DNA from: Hyphomicrobiales bacterium
Lineage (GTDB): Bacteria; Pseudomonadota; Alphaproteobacteria; Rhizobiales; Aestuariivirgaceae
Direction of reading: 5' to 3'
DNA: 25,444 nt
NCBI GenBank assembly: GCA_016710435.1
Contig: JADJVV010000048.1
Coordinates: 1 to 25,444 of the forward strand
Shown here: positions 1-6,288 of the stretch, one piece after another
How the letters are laid out: every line of letters starts with the position of its first letter
Numbering within the stretch: position 1 is the first letter of the stretch
Made by a program: the position numbers and the translations under genes
Notes under the pieces: model-generated
What the model saw: the letters and a program-made list of their open reading frames with translations, nothing else
What the model was told of the DNA's origin: nothing
Database searches by the model: none

Positions 1-10
1 AGCAACCCCC

Positions 11-100
11 GTCGCATAACACCGCGAGCCCATCGTGCAAGTCCTTGATCTGCAACGCCCCACCGCGATTTCGCACGACGCACCAACCGCGTTATGCGAC
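11..100. repeat. 10-bp inverted repeat around the intI start (recombination-site-like)
   Basis: GTCGCATAAC at 11-20 is the exact reverse complement of GTTATGCGAC at 91-100, and an inner pair, TCGTGC (33-38) with GCACGA (73-78), nests inside it. Outer arms carrying GTTATGC plus a shorter inner pair, about 90 bp overall, resemble the R''/L'' - L'/R' plan of integron attC sites, whose right core is GTTRRRY (GTTATGC deviates at one position). It overlaps the first codons of the integron-type integrase. Recombination activity is inference only; a simple regulatory hairpin is equally possible. Confidence 0.4.
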
Positions 101-1069
101 AAGCGCCCCCGCACGCTGAAAGAAGCCGTGCACGCGGCCTGCGCGGTGCGGCACTACAGCCCGCGCACGTTCGATGCGTACTGGCACTGGATCAAGTGCT
201 ACGTGCACCACACCGGCAAGCGCCCGCCGCGCGAGCTGGGCGCGGCCGAGGTGGGCGCCTTCCTGTCCTGGCTGGCCAGCGATCGGCAGGTGTCGGCCAG
301 CACGCAGCGCCAGGCGCTGGCCGCCGTGCTGTTCCTGTACCAGAAGGTGCTGGAGATGCCGATCGGCTGGGTGGACAACATCGTCCGCGCCAAGCAGCCC
401 GTGCGCCTGCCGACGGTGCTGACGGTGGACGAGACCCGCGCCCTGCTGGCCCACACCAGCGGCACGCCGGGCCTCTTCCTGCGCCTGCTCTATGGCACCG
501 GCATGCGCCTCGCCGAAGGGCAACACCTGCGCGTGAAGGATCTGGAGATCCGCGAACGCCGCCTCACCATCCGCAGCGGCAAGGGCGACAAAGACCGCGT
601 GGTGATGCTGCCCGGCTCACTGGCCACCCCGCTGACCTTGCTGCTGGAAGAGCGCCGGCGCTGGCACGACCTGGACCTGGCCGAAGGCTACGCCAGCGTC
701 GACCTGCCGCACGCCCTGGCGCGCAAGTACCCCAACGCCGGCCGCGAATGGCCCTGGCAGTACGTCTTCGCCACCCCGGGCCGCCACCGCAATCCAGACA
801 CTGGCGAGATCCGGCGCCACCACATCTTCGACTGGACCATCCAGCGCGCCATGAAGGACGCCTGCCGCGCCGCCGGCATCGCCAAGCCCGCCACGCCGCA
901 CACCCTGCGCCACTGCTTCGCCACGCACCTGCTGCAGCGCGGTACAGACATCCGCACCATCCAGGAACTGCTGGGCCACCGCGATGTCGAGACCACGATG
1001 ATCTACACCCACGTGCTGGGCGCCCACGCGGGCCGCGGCACGGTCAGCCCGCTGGACGTGCTGGGATGA
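35..1069 (+). CDS. intI: Integron-type tyrosine recombinase (IntI family)
   Basis: This is a 344-residue site-specific recombinase. In integrons IntI inserts and excises gene cassettes at attI/attC sites. The SAM-like N-terminal domain (about 28-115) precedes the catalytic domain, with all expected residues visible: R158 (TGMRLAEG), K183/K186, H289 and R292 (TPHTLRHCFATH), H315 (LLGHRDVETTMIYTH) and nucleophile Y324. The extra segment found only in integron integrases is present at about 222-246 (LPHALARKYPNAG, EWPWQYVF), which separates it from ordinary XerC/D or phage integrases. The GTG at 35 is the first start after an in-frame TAA at 17-19; no clear Shine-Dalgarno precedes it, so GTG at 128 is an alternative. 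Its stop overlaps the next gene's ATG (ATGA), implying translational coupling with the phage integration genes. Family assignment is secure; its role on this element is unknown. Confidence 0.92.
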   Translation: MQVLDLQRPTAISHDAPTALCDKRPRTLKEAVHAACAVRHYSPRTFDAYWHWIKCYVHHTGKRPPRELGAAEVGAFLSWLASDRQVSASTQRQALAAVLFLYQKVLEMPIGWVDNIVRAKQPVRLPTVLTVDETRALLAHTSGTPGLFLRLLYGTGMRLAEGQHLRVKDLEIRERRLTIRSGKGDKDRVVMLPGSLATPLTLLLEERRRWHDLDLAEGYASVDLPHALARKYPNAGREWPWQYVFATPGRHRNPDTGEIRRHHIFDWTIQRAMKDACRAAGIAKPATPHTLRHCFATHLLQRGTDIRTIQELLGHRDVETTMIYTHVLGAHAGRGTVSPLDVLG

Positions 1070-1278
1070 CCGCCGACGACACCCTCAGCCCCCAAGAGCT
1101 GGCCGAAGTGACGGGCAAGGCCCGCGCCGCCAGCCAGGCCGCAGCGCTGGCCAAGCTGGGCGTGCCGTTCATCTTCCTGGGCCGCGCCGTGAAGGTGTCG
1201 CGCGTGGTCGCCCAGGCGCACGCACTGCTCCCGCAAACCAAGGCAACGACAGGGGTAGACTTTTCGCGCGTGAGGTGA
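1066..1278 (+). CDS. DUF4224 small phage protein (possible excisionase/recombination directionality factor)
   Basis: This 70-residue protein starts at the ATG that overlaps the intI stop (ATGA, 1066-1069). Its N-terminal half has the pattern LSPQELAEVTGKARAASQ followed by KLGVPFIFLGRAVKVSR, which matches the DUF4224 family of short, probably helix-turn-helix-like phage proteins. These are commonly encoded directly upstream of phage tyrosine integrases. By position and size it could be the excisionase or an integrase cofactor, but this is inference from context. Its TGA (1276-1278) forms part of the strong Shine-Dalgarno of the integrase gene, so the two genes are almost certainly co-translated. 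Confidence 0.8.
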   Translation: MTADDTLSPQELAEVTGKARAASQAAALAKLGVPFIFLGRAVKVSRVVAQAHALLPQTKATTGVDFSRVR

Positions 1279-1282
1279 CCCC

Positions 1283-2305
1283 ATGCCGAAGAAGTCGAAG
1301 TACCCCAAGCTGCGCAAGAGCGTCAAGACCGGCAAGTCTGGCCAGGTCTGGGTGAGCTGGTGGTACGACATGCGCGGCACCGGCAAGCCCGACGTGCCGC
1401 TTGGCACCGACCACACCGAAGCCCTGCTCCGCTGGGCCGAGCTGCACCTCGACGCCCCGCGCCAGGCCGGCACGCTGGAAGAAGCCTTCCGCGGCTGGGA
1501 GCAGCGCGGCATCACCGTGCGCCCCGATGGCCGCGAACGCGCGCCCGAGACCATCCACGGCTACCGCAAGTGCCTGGCCGAGATCCGCCCCGCCTTCGGC
1601 CCCGCACGGTGGGAAGACATCACCCTGCCCGTGCTGCGCGCCTACATCACCAAACGCAGCGCCAAGACCCGCGCACGGCAAGAGATGCAGGTGCTGTCGG
1701 TGGTGTGGGGTTGGGCCCGCCTGGAGGGCCTGACGACCCTGCCCTGGCCCGCCACAGGCATGCAGCGCACCGGGTGGAAGGGCGCGGCCGGCAAGCGACA
1801 GGTGGAAGTGCACGACGCGGCGTTTGCGGCCCTGTACAAGCACGCCGACCAGACCGTGCGCGATGCGCTGGACATCGCCACCGCCACCGGCCTGCGCATG
1901 ACCGACGTGGTGCGCCTGCGCCTTTCAGACGTGCGCGATGGCCGCCTGGTGGTGCAGGCCGGCAAGACTGGCAAGCGCGCCGAGTTCGACCTGGCGGCCA
2001 GCACGGTGCTGTCGCCCATCATCGACAGGCGCAAGGCCAACCGCAAGCCGGAACACCTGTTCCTGCTGGCCGCCGGCCGCCGCCCGGTCACCTACCGCGC
2101 GCTGTCTGAACGCTTCGCCAGCGCCAGGGCCGAAGCCGCCAAAGAATGCCCCGAGGCCAAAGCCATCTGGCTGCGCGACATGCGCAAGCGCGCCGGCCAG
2201 CTGGCGGGCAGCCTGCAGGAGGCCTCAGCGCTGCTGCAGCACAGCAGCCTGAGCGTGACGCGCGAGCACTATGTGCAGGGCGAAAAGCTCAAGCCCGTTA
2301 GATGA
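1283..2305 (+). CDS. int: Phage site-specific tyrosine integrase
   Basis: This 340-residue integrase would catalyse recombination between the phage attP and the bacterial attB. A short N-terminal domain (1-60) is a candidate arm-binding region, a core-binding domain spans about 65-165, and the catalytic domain runs about 175-340. Visible active-site residues are R205 (ATGLRMTDVV), K228 (QAGKTGKR), R301, H320 (LLQHSSLSVT) and Tyr330 (REHYVQG). The usual box-II His is Arg298 (WLRDMRKRAG), a variant I recall in phage integrases of the same type. GAGGTGA at 1272-1278, five bases before the ATG, is a near-ideal ribosome site and fixes the start. The gene points towards the putative attP about 240 bp downstream, as in lambda. 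It overlaps the next small ORF by 4 bases. Confidence 0.93.
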   Translation: MPKKSKYPKLRKSVKTGKSGQVWVSWWYDMRGTGKPDVPLGTDHTEALLRWAELHLDAPRQAGTLEEAFRGWEQRGITVRPDGRERAPETIHGYRKCLAEIRPAFGPARWEDITLPVLRAYITKRSAKTRARQEMQVLSVVWGWARLEGLTTLPWPATGMQRTGWKGAAGKRQVEVHDAAFAALYKHADQTVRDALDIATATGLRMTDVVRLRLSDVRDGRLVVQAGKTGKRAEFDLAASTVLSPIIDRRKANRKPEHLFLLAAGRRPVTYRALSERFASARAEAAKECPEAKAIWLRDMRKRAGQLAGSLQEASALLQHSSLSVTREHYVQGEKLKPVR

Positions 2306-2526
2306 TTCACGAAGGGATCAAAGACATGGACAACGACGGATCAACGATGACAAACCGCGAGATGCTTGCCGCGCTAGAGCGGCTGCCAGACCCTGACTTG
2401 ATCACGCCCAGAAAGCTGGACGACCCGTTGGGTGCAGGGACGTACTACCGTGCAGACACTGTAGTCCGGCTGCTGCAGGCTGAACGTGAGCGGTGTGCCG
2501 CCGCGATCCGCGCACTGAAGGCATGA
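2302..2526 (+). CDS. Small protein of unknown function at the end of the integration operon
   Basis: A 74-residue ORF begins at an ATG overlapping the integrase stop (ATGA). Internal ATGs at 2326 and 2347 are alternative starts; the last would give a 59-residue protein beginning MTNREMLAALERL. The C-terminal part is a charged amphipathic helix (VVRLLQAERERCAAAIRALKA, trailing to the stop). I do not recognise a family. Its slightly lower GC than the genes before it, and its place between int and attP, would suit an accessory recombination factor, but nothing in the sequence proves that. The reading frame is open and coupled, so it is probably real. Confidence 0.55.
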   Translation: MIHEGIKDMDNDGSTMTNREMLAALERLPDPDLITPRKLDDPLGAGTYYRADTVVRLLQAERERCAAAIRALKA

Positions 2527-2542
2527 ACCTTGGTCAAAAACC

Positions 2543-2747
2543 GCTCCCGCAATAGCCCACCTTCCCAGCTGGCCGACGCCCAGAAAGCGCCAGTTCTATG
2601 CGGGAGCAATCGACCCAATCGCAAGCATTGGCGCCATTGCGAGGCCTGATTAACAGCCCCCCGCGGGTTCGAATCCCGCCCCTTCCGCCAGCCAAAATCA
2701 ACAACTTAGCGGCGATCGCTCCCGCAACTCCCGCAAGCGCTCCCGCA
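2543..2747 (+). other. attP: Putative phage attachment site (attP) with tRNA-derived core and arm-type repeats
   Basis: The stretch between the int operon and the late operon has no gene. Its centre is a perfect tRNA 3' end (2663-2690). On its left lie GCTCCCGCA at 2543-2551 and its inverse TGCGGGAGC at 2599-2607; on its right lie GCTCCCGCA at 2718-2726, a close copy ACTCCCGCA at 2727-2735, and GCTCCCGCA again at 2739-2747. Short repeats on both sides of a core are the architecture of integrase arm sites in an attP. In an integrated prophage the two arms would be separated at attL and attR, so both together imply the free or tandem form of the genome. Function is inferred from architecture. 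Confidence 0.65.
2663..2690 (+). other. tRNA 3'-end fragment: likely att core, integration target a tRNA gene (perhaps tRNA-Ser)
   Basis: Positions 2663-2667 and 2675-2679 form the 5-bp T stem (GCGGG/CCCGC) around the loop TTCGAAT. Then come a seven-base acceptor strand CCCTTCC (2680-2686), discriminator G (2687) and CCA (2688-2690). No matching 5' acceptor strand (GGAAGGG) lies upstream, so this is not a complete tRNA gene. The G discriminator and the acceptor sequence would fit a bacterial tRNA-Ser, but the isotype cannot be proven from the fragment. Phages carry such ends so that integration rebuilds the host tRNA. Confidence 0.75.
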
Positions 2748-2795
2748 TAAAGCGGTCACGCCGCCGGCGTCCGGTTGCGGCTGGTAGTCTGGCCC

Positions 2796-3355
2796 TTAGT
2801 AGCCCACCAGGCCGCCGATCACCGCGCTGATCAGGGTGCCGAGCCGGCGCGCACGTCATCCGACCAGGTGGCCGTGCCGATCAGGCCGTCCAGGCTCAGC
2901 CACGCCAGCACGCACACCAGCGGCAGGATCAGGCACGCGATCCAGAAGCGGCGGGTCAGGCAGCAGGTCACCAGAAGCGGTGGCCACCGCATCGGCCTTG
3001 CGCGCCCCATCGATCCCACCGCCGCCCGCTTCGGCGATCTCCATCCAGCGCGATTCGACGGCCTTGGCTGCAGCGGCGGCAACCGCCGGGTCTGCCTTGA
3101 CCTTCTCCAACGCTTCCTGCGCGTTGATGGCGCCGGTGGCCTGCTGCACCACTTCCATGAGCCTGGTGGCGGCGGCCACGCTGCGTTCCCGACGTGGCGG
3201 TCAGCTCCCGGGCCAGCTTCGCCCAGCTTGGGGATTGATTCGATCAGGCTCGGCAGCGGCTGCGCCGAACGGGGGGGCGGAGCGGGGATCTGTGGCGGCT
3301 CCTGGGTGTACGGCTCGGCATCCGGCCGTGGTGGGGGCGTGGCTGGCTCTGGCAT
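2796..3355 (-). pseudogene. Holin-like membrane protein or membrane domain, disrupted by about four frameshifts
   Basis: Reading the - strand from ATG 3355 gives a proline-rich leader (PEPATPPPRPDAEPY), then LPSLIESIPKLGEAG. After that the conserved protein hops frames: at a CCC run (3210-3212), a CCC run (3188-3190, + strand), near 2979-2987 and near 2843-2848. Undoing four one-base changes restores exactly 186 codons ending in TAA at 2796-2798. The repaired protein has a helical middle (SVAAATRLMEVVQQATG, KVKADPAVAAAAAK), a strong membrane segment (FWIACLILPLVCVLAWLSL) and a second one (GTLISAVIGGLVGY). This layout resembles phage holins of the 3TM/GTA type, but the family is not certain. 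It may originally be the C-terminal part of the endolysin just upstream, since the proline-rich stretch continues from that gene in the shifted frame. Confidence 0.6.
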
Positions 3356-3939
3356 GGCCTGTGCGGGTTTCTGCGGCGCCGGCGGCGCCGGCTTTTTTGG
3401 CGGCCGGCCAGCGCTTCCTTGGCCCGCGCCCAGCGCTGCAGCCGGTCTTCCAGGCCGTTGGTGCCGCCGTTGATGCGCCGGGTCAGCGCCGTGAAGTCGC
3501 CCGCATCGGCCAGCGCGTTGCAGCCGTGCGCGGCCCACCAGTCGGCGGCGCTCAGCGCGGCCCAGCGCGGCTGCTCAAGCAATTCAGGCGCGGCCAGCAG
3601 GTCAACGCCAAGGCGCTGCGATGCGCCGGCATACCCAGCACGGCCAGTTACCTGCAAAAGACCTCTGCCCCTGTACAAAAAACCGTCACCCAGGTGCGTG
3701 TTGCCCAGATCCTTGCGGCCTTCGTAGCGCGCCTGTGCGGGCGTCGGGCCCCACAGCTCGCGCGTGTGGCGCAGCGCGCCGGATTCGTGCGCGATCTGCG
3801 CCAGGAAGGCGGCCAGGCGCACCGGGCCCTTGATGTCGTGCAACTCGCACGCATCAGACAGGTGGGGCGCAAACTGCTCGGCCAGATCCTGGCCGCAGCC
3901 GATGGCGGTCACGCAGCAGCGCAGGGCCGACCGCACCAT
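3244..3939 (-). CDS. Endolysin, glycoside hydrolase family 19 (chitinase-like lysozyme)
   Basis: GH19 phage endolysins cleave the glycan strands of peptidoglycan at lysis. The ATG at 3939 overlaps the upstream stop (TGATG). The catalytic domain runs over about the first 180 residues: the GH19-type segment LAAFLAQIAHESGALRHTRE with the family Glu, then YRGRGLLQVTGRAGY, AADWWAAHGCNALAD and FTALTRRINGG near the end. The domain is intact in one frame as far as KEALAGR. Beyond an A6 run (3393-3398 on the + strand) the frame becomes arginine-rich junk up to the stop at 3244, while the -1 frame continues as a proline-rich linker into the holin-like region. One added base, or ribosomal slippage, would give a fusion of about 380 residues if the downstream frameshifts are also repaired. 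No signal peptide is evident, so export would need a holin or that C-terminal membrane part. Confidence 0.85.
   Translation of the reverse strand: MVRSALRCCVTAIGCGQDLAEQFAPHLSDACELHDIKGPVRLAAFLAQIAHESGALRHTRELWGPTPAQARYEGRKDLGNTHLGDGFLYRGRGLLQVTGRAGYAGASQRLGVDLLAAPELLEQPRWAALSAADWWAAHGCNALADAGDFTALTRRINGGTNGLEDRLQRWARAKEALAGRQKSRRRRRRRNPHRPCQSQPRPHHGRMPSRTPRSRHRSPLRPPVRRSRCRA
3378..3398 (+). terminator. Hairpin plus T6 on the + strand (possible terminator for the int operon)
   Basis: GCCGGC (3378-3383) pairs with GCCGGC (3387-3392) around a GGC loop and is followed at once by six Ts (3393-3398). This is a Rho-independent terminator shape for transcripts coming rightward from the integration operon, which would otherwise run antisense into the late genes. 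Read on the - strand the same bases are an A6 run followed by a hairpin, which could equally be a frameshift signal in the endolysin gene. It may also be chance in proline/alanine-rich coding DNA. Confidence 0.35.
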
Positions 3940-4293
3940 CAGCGGCCGCCCCAGCCTCGAAGCCACGCCACCAGCGCCGCCCAGCCGCCCACCATGTAGA
4001 TGGCCAGCGCGGCCAGCGCCACCCAAAGCACACGCGACCCCGGCACGCGCAGGCCGCCCAAACTCGCCGGTGCCGGCCTGCTTCTGCGCGTGGTCGTGAA
4101 TCGCGCCCACGGCGTGCGCCCAGTTCAGCGGGTCCGAGTTCCTGGCCTGGTGCCGTCGCGCATGGCTTCCCGGATCTGGGCGCCCATCATCACGGCCAGG
4201 GCGCTCCATGTCCGTTGCCGACTCGTCCACGATGAAGCGCCTGGGCTGACCGCCTGGCGCTGCGTCAGGCCCATCGTGGCGATGCTCCTGCAT
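3939..4293 (-). pseudogene. Small single-pass membrane protein of the lysis region, broken by three frameshifts
   Basis: ATG 4293 lies two bases after the upstream stop. The frame gives MQEHRHDG, then RRFIVDESATDMER, then jumps at a CCC (about 4199-4203) to LAVMMGAQIREAMRDGT. It jumps again at about 4146-4148 to RNSDPLNWAHAVGAIHDHAQ and finally at a GGG (4057-4059) to GGLRVPGSRVLW. The last part holds a clear membrane helix (LWVALAALAIYMVGGWAAL) and ends at TGA 3939-3941, overlapping the endolysin ATG. Correcting two single-base insertions and one deletion yields exactly 118 codons. Position before an endolysin and the single membrane helix suggest a holin or holin-like role; I cannot name the family. 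The conserved-looking pieces in all frames argue the damage is very recent or is sequence error. Confidence 0.6.
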
Positions 4294-4295
4294 GA

Positions 4296-4610
4296 TCAGA
4301 TACCCAGGCCCAGCTTCTGCGCCGCCTCGTACAGCGCCGCCTTGGCAGCCCGCAGCGACACGCGCACCGGGTGCGGCTGGCCGTCCCATTGCACCATCTC
4401 GCCGGCCTTGACCCACATCCAGATGCCGTGCTTGTCGTCGCGCACCATGTAGTAGCCGGCCGCCACCGTGTTGCCGTAGTTCCCGGCAGGGTACGGGTGC
4501 CCGTCCTGGCTGCAGACGCGGCCAAGTCGCGCTTGTTCGTCGCCGCCCCAGGTAAACGGGCCGTCCGCCGCCTTGCCGCCGCCGCTGCTGAATTGGGGTG
4601 CTTCGCTCAT
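4296..4610 (-). CDS. Small phage protein of unknown function
   Basis: A soluble, aromatic-rich 104-residue protein starts at ATG 4610 with the ribosome site AAAGG (CAAAGGCAGCACC) before it. The N-terminus is glycine-rich (SSGGGKAADGPFTWGGDE), the middle has HPYPAGNYGNTVAAGYYMV and WMWVKAGEMVQWDGQPHPV, and the C-terminal third is helical (LRAAKAALYEAAQKLG). I do not recognise a named family. It sits between the tail-tip genes and the lysis genes, so it could be a tail accessory or lysis-associated protein. There are no membrane segments or cysteine motifs. Confidence 0.7.
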   Translation of the reverse strand: MSEAPQFSSGGGKAADGPFTWGGDEQARLGRVCSQDGHPYPAGNYGNTVAAGYYMVRDDKHGIWMWVKAGEMVQWDGQPHPVRVSLRAAKAALYEAAQKLGLGI

Positions 4611-4637
4611 GGTGCTGCCTTTGCTGTTGTGTGGTTG

Positions 4638-5363
4638 TCAGGAATCCGGAAATGCCGCCGTCGGCACCGTGTAGGCGCCCGTGTAGCGCGCGGCGCCCAC
4701 CGTCAGCCGGAACTCATCGATGTGCCCCGCCCACTCGCGCCCCGCGGTGGATGCGTCCGCGCCGATCAGCAGGTCCACACTGGCGTCGTAGATCGAGCCC
4801 GATACCGTGTCGGTGTCCACCACCGCGCCGTCGTGCAGCAGCCGCCAGGTGTCGCCCGATCGCGTCACCGCCACATGCTGGAAGGCACCGCCGGTGCTCA
4901 GCGTGCCGCCTGACAGCGCCACCAGCGTGGCGCCCTCGCCGGGCCCGATGGCGGTGAAGTACAGCGTGCCGCCCGATTGTGTCCAGTACCAGTTCCAGTC
5001 CGCCCCCGACACGCGCCGCGGGCTGGCGATGAAACGCAGGCCCACCGTTGACGATGGCCGCACAAAGCACTCCATCGTGAAGTCGCCGCCGGCCAGGTAG
5101 AAGTCTGGCGAAGCGGTCACGCGCACGTAGTCGTCCACCCCGTCCAGCAACCCGCTGGCGCCGCCAAACTTGGCCTGCGCGGTGTCGATCTGCGCGTTGG
5201 CGTTGGCCGTGCAGGTGTGGCCCAGCACGTCGGTGAAGGTGGTGCTGCCGTCCGTGCCGTCAAAGTGCAGCAGCAGCTTGACGTTGGCAAAGTACGGGTC
5301 CGCGCCCACGGTGGCTACCGTGCCGGCGCGGCCAAACTGGGCCAGTTGCAGGCTGGGGATCAT
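4638..5363 (-). CDS. Tail-tip accessory protein with LamG/concanavalin A-like lectin domain
   Basis: This 241-residue protein overlaps the upstream gene by 4 bases (ATGA at 5360-5363). After a short N-terminal stretch (MIPSLQLAQFGRAG), residues about 28-240 show the LamG/Laminin_G_3 pattern of a jelly-roll lectin: LLLHFDGTDGSTTFTD, then FGGASGLLDGVDDYV, FTMECFVRPSST, a WYWTQSGGTLYF strand, FQHVAVTRSGDTWRLLHDG, and GHIDEFRLTVGAARYTG. Such domains in phage tail proteins usually bind surface glycans. Its position directly after the J and fibre-like genes supports a role in host adsorption. The glycan target cannot be read from the sequence. Confidence 0.8.
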   Translation of the reverse strand: MIPSLQLAQFGRAGTVATVGADPYFANVKLLLHFDGTDGSTTFTDVLGHTCTANANAQIDTAQAKFGGASGLLDGVDDYVRVTASPDFYLAGGDFTMECFVRPSSTVGLRFIASPRRVSGADWNWYWTQSGGTLYFTAIGPGEGATLVALSGGTLSTGGAFQHVAVTRSGDTWRLLHDGAVVDTDTVSGSIYDASVDLLIGADASTAGREWAGHIDEFRLTVGAARYTGAYTVPTAAFPDS

Positions 5364-6265
5364 GCGTCGGTCGCCGCTTCGGTGGTGATGAACAGCTCCA
5401 CGCCGTGCAGCCGCGCGTCGATGGCCATCGTGTCGCTGCCGTTGCCCGTCACACGCGACAGGCGGAAGAACACCACATCCTGGCTGGCCGGCGTGCCGGC
5501 GATGGTGATGGCAGCGGATTCAGGCCCGCGGTACAGGTCGTTCGTGGTGCCGCCCGTGTCGGTGCTGGTCTGCGCCGTGCCGTAGGCCACCGCAATGGGG
5601 TCGTCGTTGCTCACCGCCACGGCTTGCAAGTCCCACACCACGCCAAAGTTGGTGGCCGTGGCCGCGTGGCTCCAGATGGGGCTGAAGGTCACCGTGCCGC
5701 GGTTCCAGCTCTTGGGCATGGCCAGGCTGAACTGCGCGTATTCCTGCGTGGTGGTGTCGAAGTCCAGGCTCAGGATGTCGGGGTTGTTGGCCGACGTGGC
5801 CACGATGGCCAGCGGCGCGCACCCCGCCACCGCGCTGGGCTGCATGGCCGCGGCGCTGACGTACACCGCATGCCGCCCCACCGGCGATACGCCGCTGGTG
5901 CCCGCGCTGCCGTGCACGCCGCCCGGGCCGGCGCGGTGGTCCTCAGTGGCCGTCACCACGCTGCCGGCCGTCGTCAGCTTGTAGGCGCGGGCATAGTCGG
6001 TGCTGTTGTTCCAGTTGGTGTTGGTGGTGGCCACCGTCACCGCGCCGGTGGCGCGTTCCACCACCACGTAGTTGGTGGCCGCGTTGGTCAGCGCCAGCGT
6101 GCCGGCGGCCACCGCAAAGCCGCCCCAGCGCCCGCCGTAATAGCCCCAGGTCAGCCCGGTGGTGGTGGCGTGCGCCTTGCCGTAGACGGCCGCGTGGTCC
6201 AGCGTCTCGAAGTTCTCGTTGAGGGGAATTTCTGGGCTGGCCTGGCTGCTGCTGAGTGTTTGCAT
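5360..6265 (-). CDS. Tail fibre-like/receptor-recognition protein
   Basis: The N-terminus of this 301-residue protein (IPLNENFETLDHAAVYGK, then TWGYYGGRWGGFAVAAGTL) is typical of short tail-tip proteins placed after J in Burkholderiales siphophages. A glycine/histidine-rich middle (GPGGVHGSAGTSGVSP) may be a flexible linker. The second half (YAQFSLAMPKSWNRGTVTFS, DVVFFRLSRVTGN, ARLHGVELFITT) is a beta-rich module also found in other phage fibre-like proteins. The ATG at 6265 follows a CGGAG ribosome site about 11 bases upstream. It is co-transcribed with J and the LamG gene. The receptor-binding role is inferred from position and beta-rich composition. Confidence 0.7.
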   Translation of the reverse strand: MQTLSSSQASPEIPLNENFETLDHAAVYGKAHATTTGLTWGYYGGRWGGFAVAAGTLALTNAATNYVVVERATGAVTVATTNTNWNNSTDYARAYKLTTAGSVVTATEDHRAGPGGVHGSAGTSGVSPVGRHAVYVSAAAMQPSAVAGCAPLAIVATSANNPDILSLDFDTTTQEYAQFSLAMPKSWNRGTVTFSPIWSHAATATNFGVVWDLQAVAVSNDDPIAVAYGTAQTSTDTGGTTNDLYRGPESAAITIAGTPASQDVVFFRLSRVTGNGSDTMAIDARLHGVELFITTEAATDA

Positions 6266-6288
6266 GATGGGATTGGCTCCGCTCGGCT

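Noticed and set aside
2600..2690. A complete tRNA gene
   Set aside because: Only the T arm and 3' acceptor end are present; no 5' acceptor strand, D arm or anticodon arm of proper geometry lies upstream.
2543..2747. CRISPR array or replication iterons
   Set aside because: The repeats are only 9 bp, unevenly spaced, one is inverted, and they surround a tRNA-derived core next to int, which fits an attachment site better.
2836..3999. Long + strand open frames over the lysis region
   Set aside because: Their translations are low-complexity Arg/Pro/Ala sequence; the recognisable GH19 and membrane-protein pieces are on the - strand.
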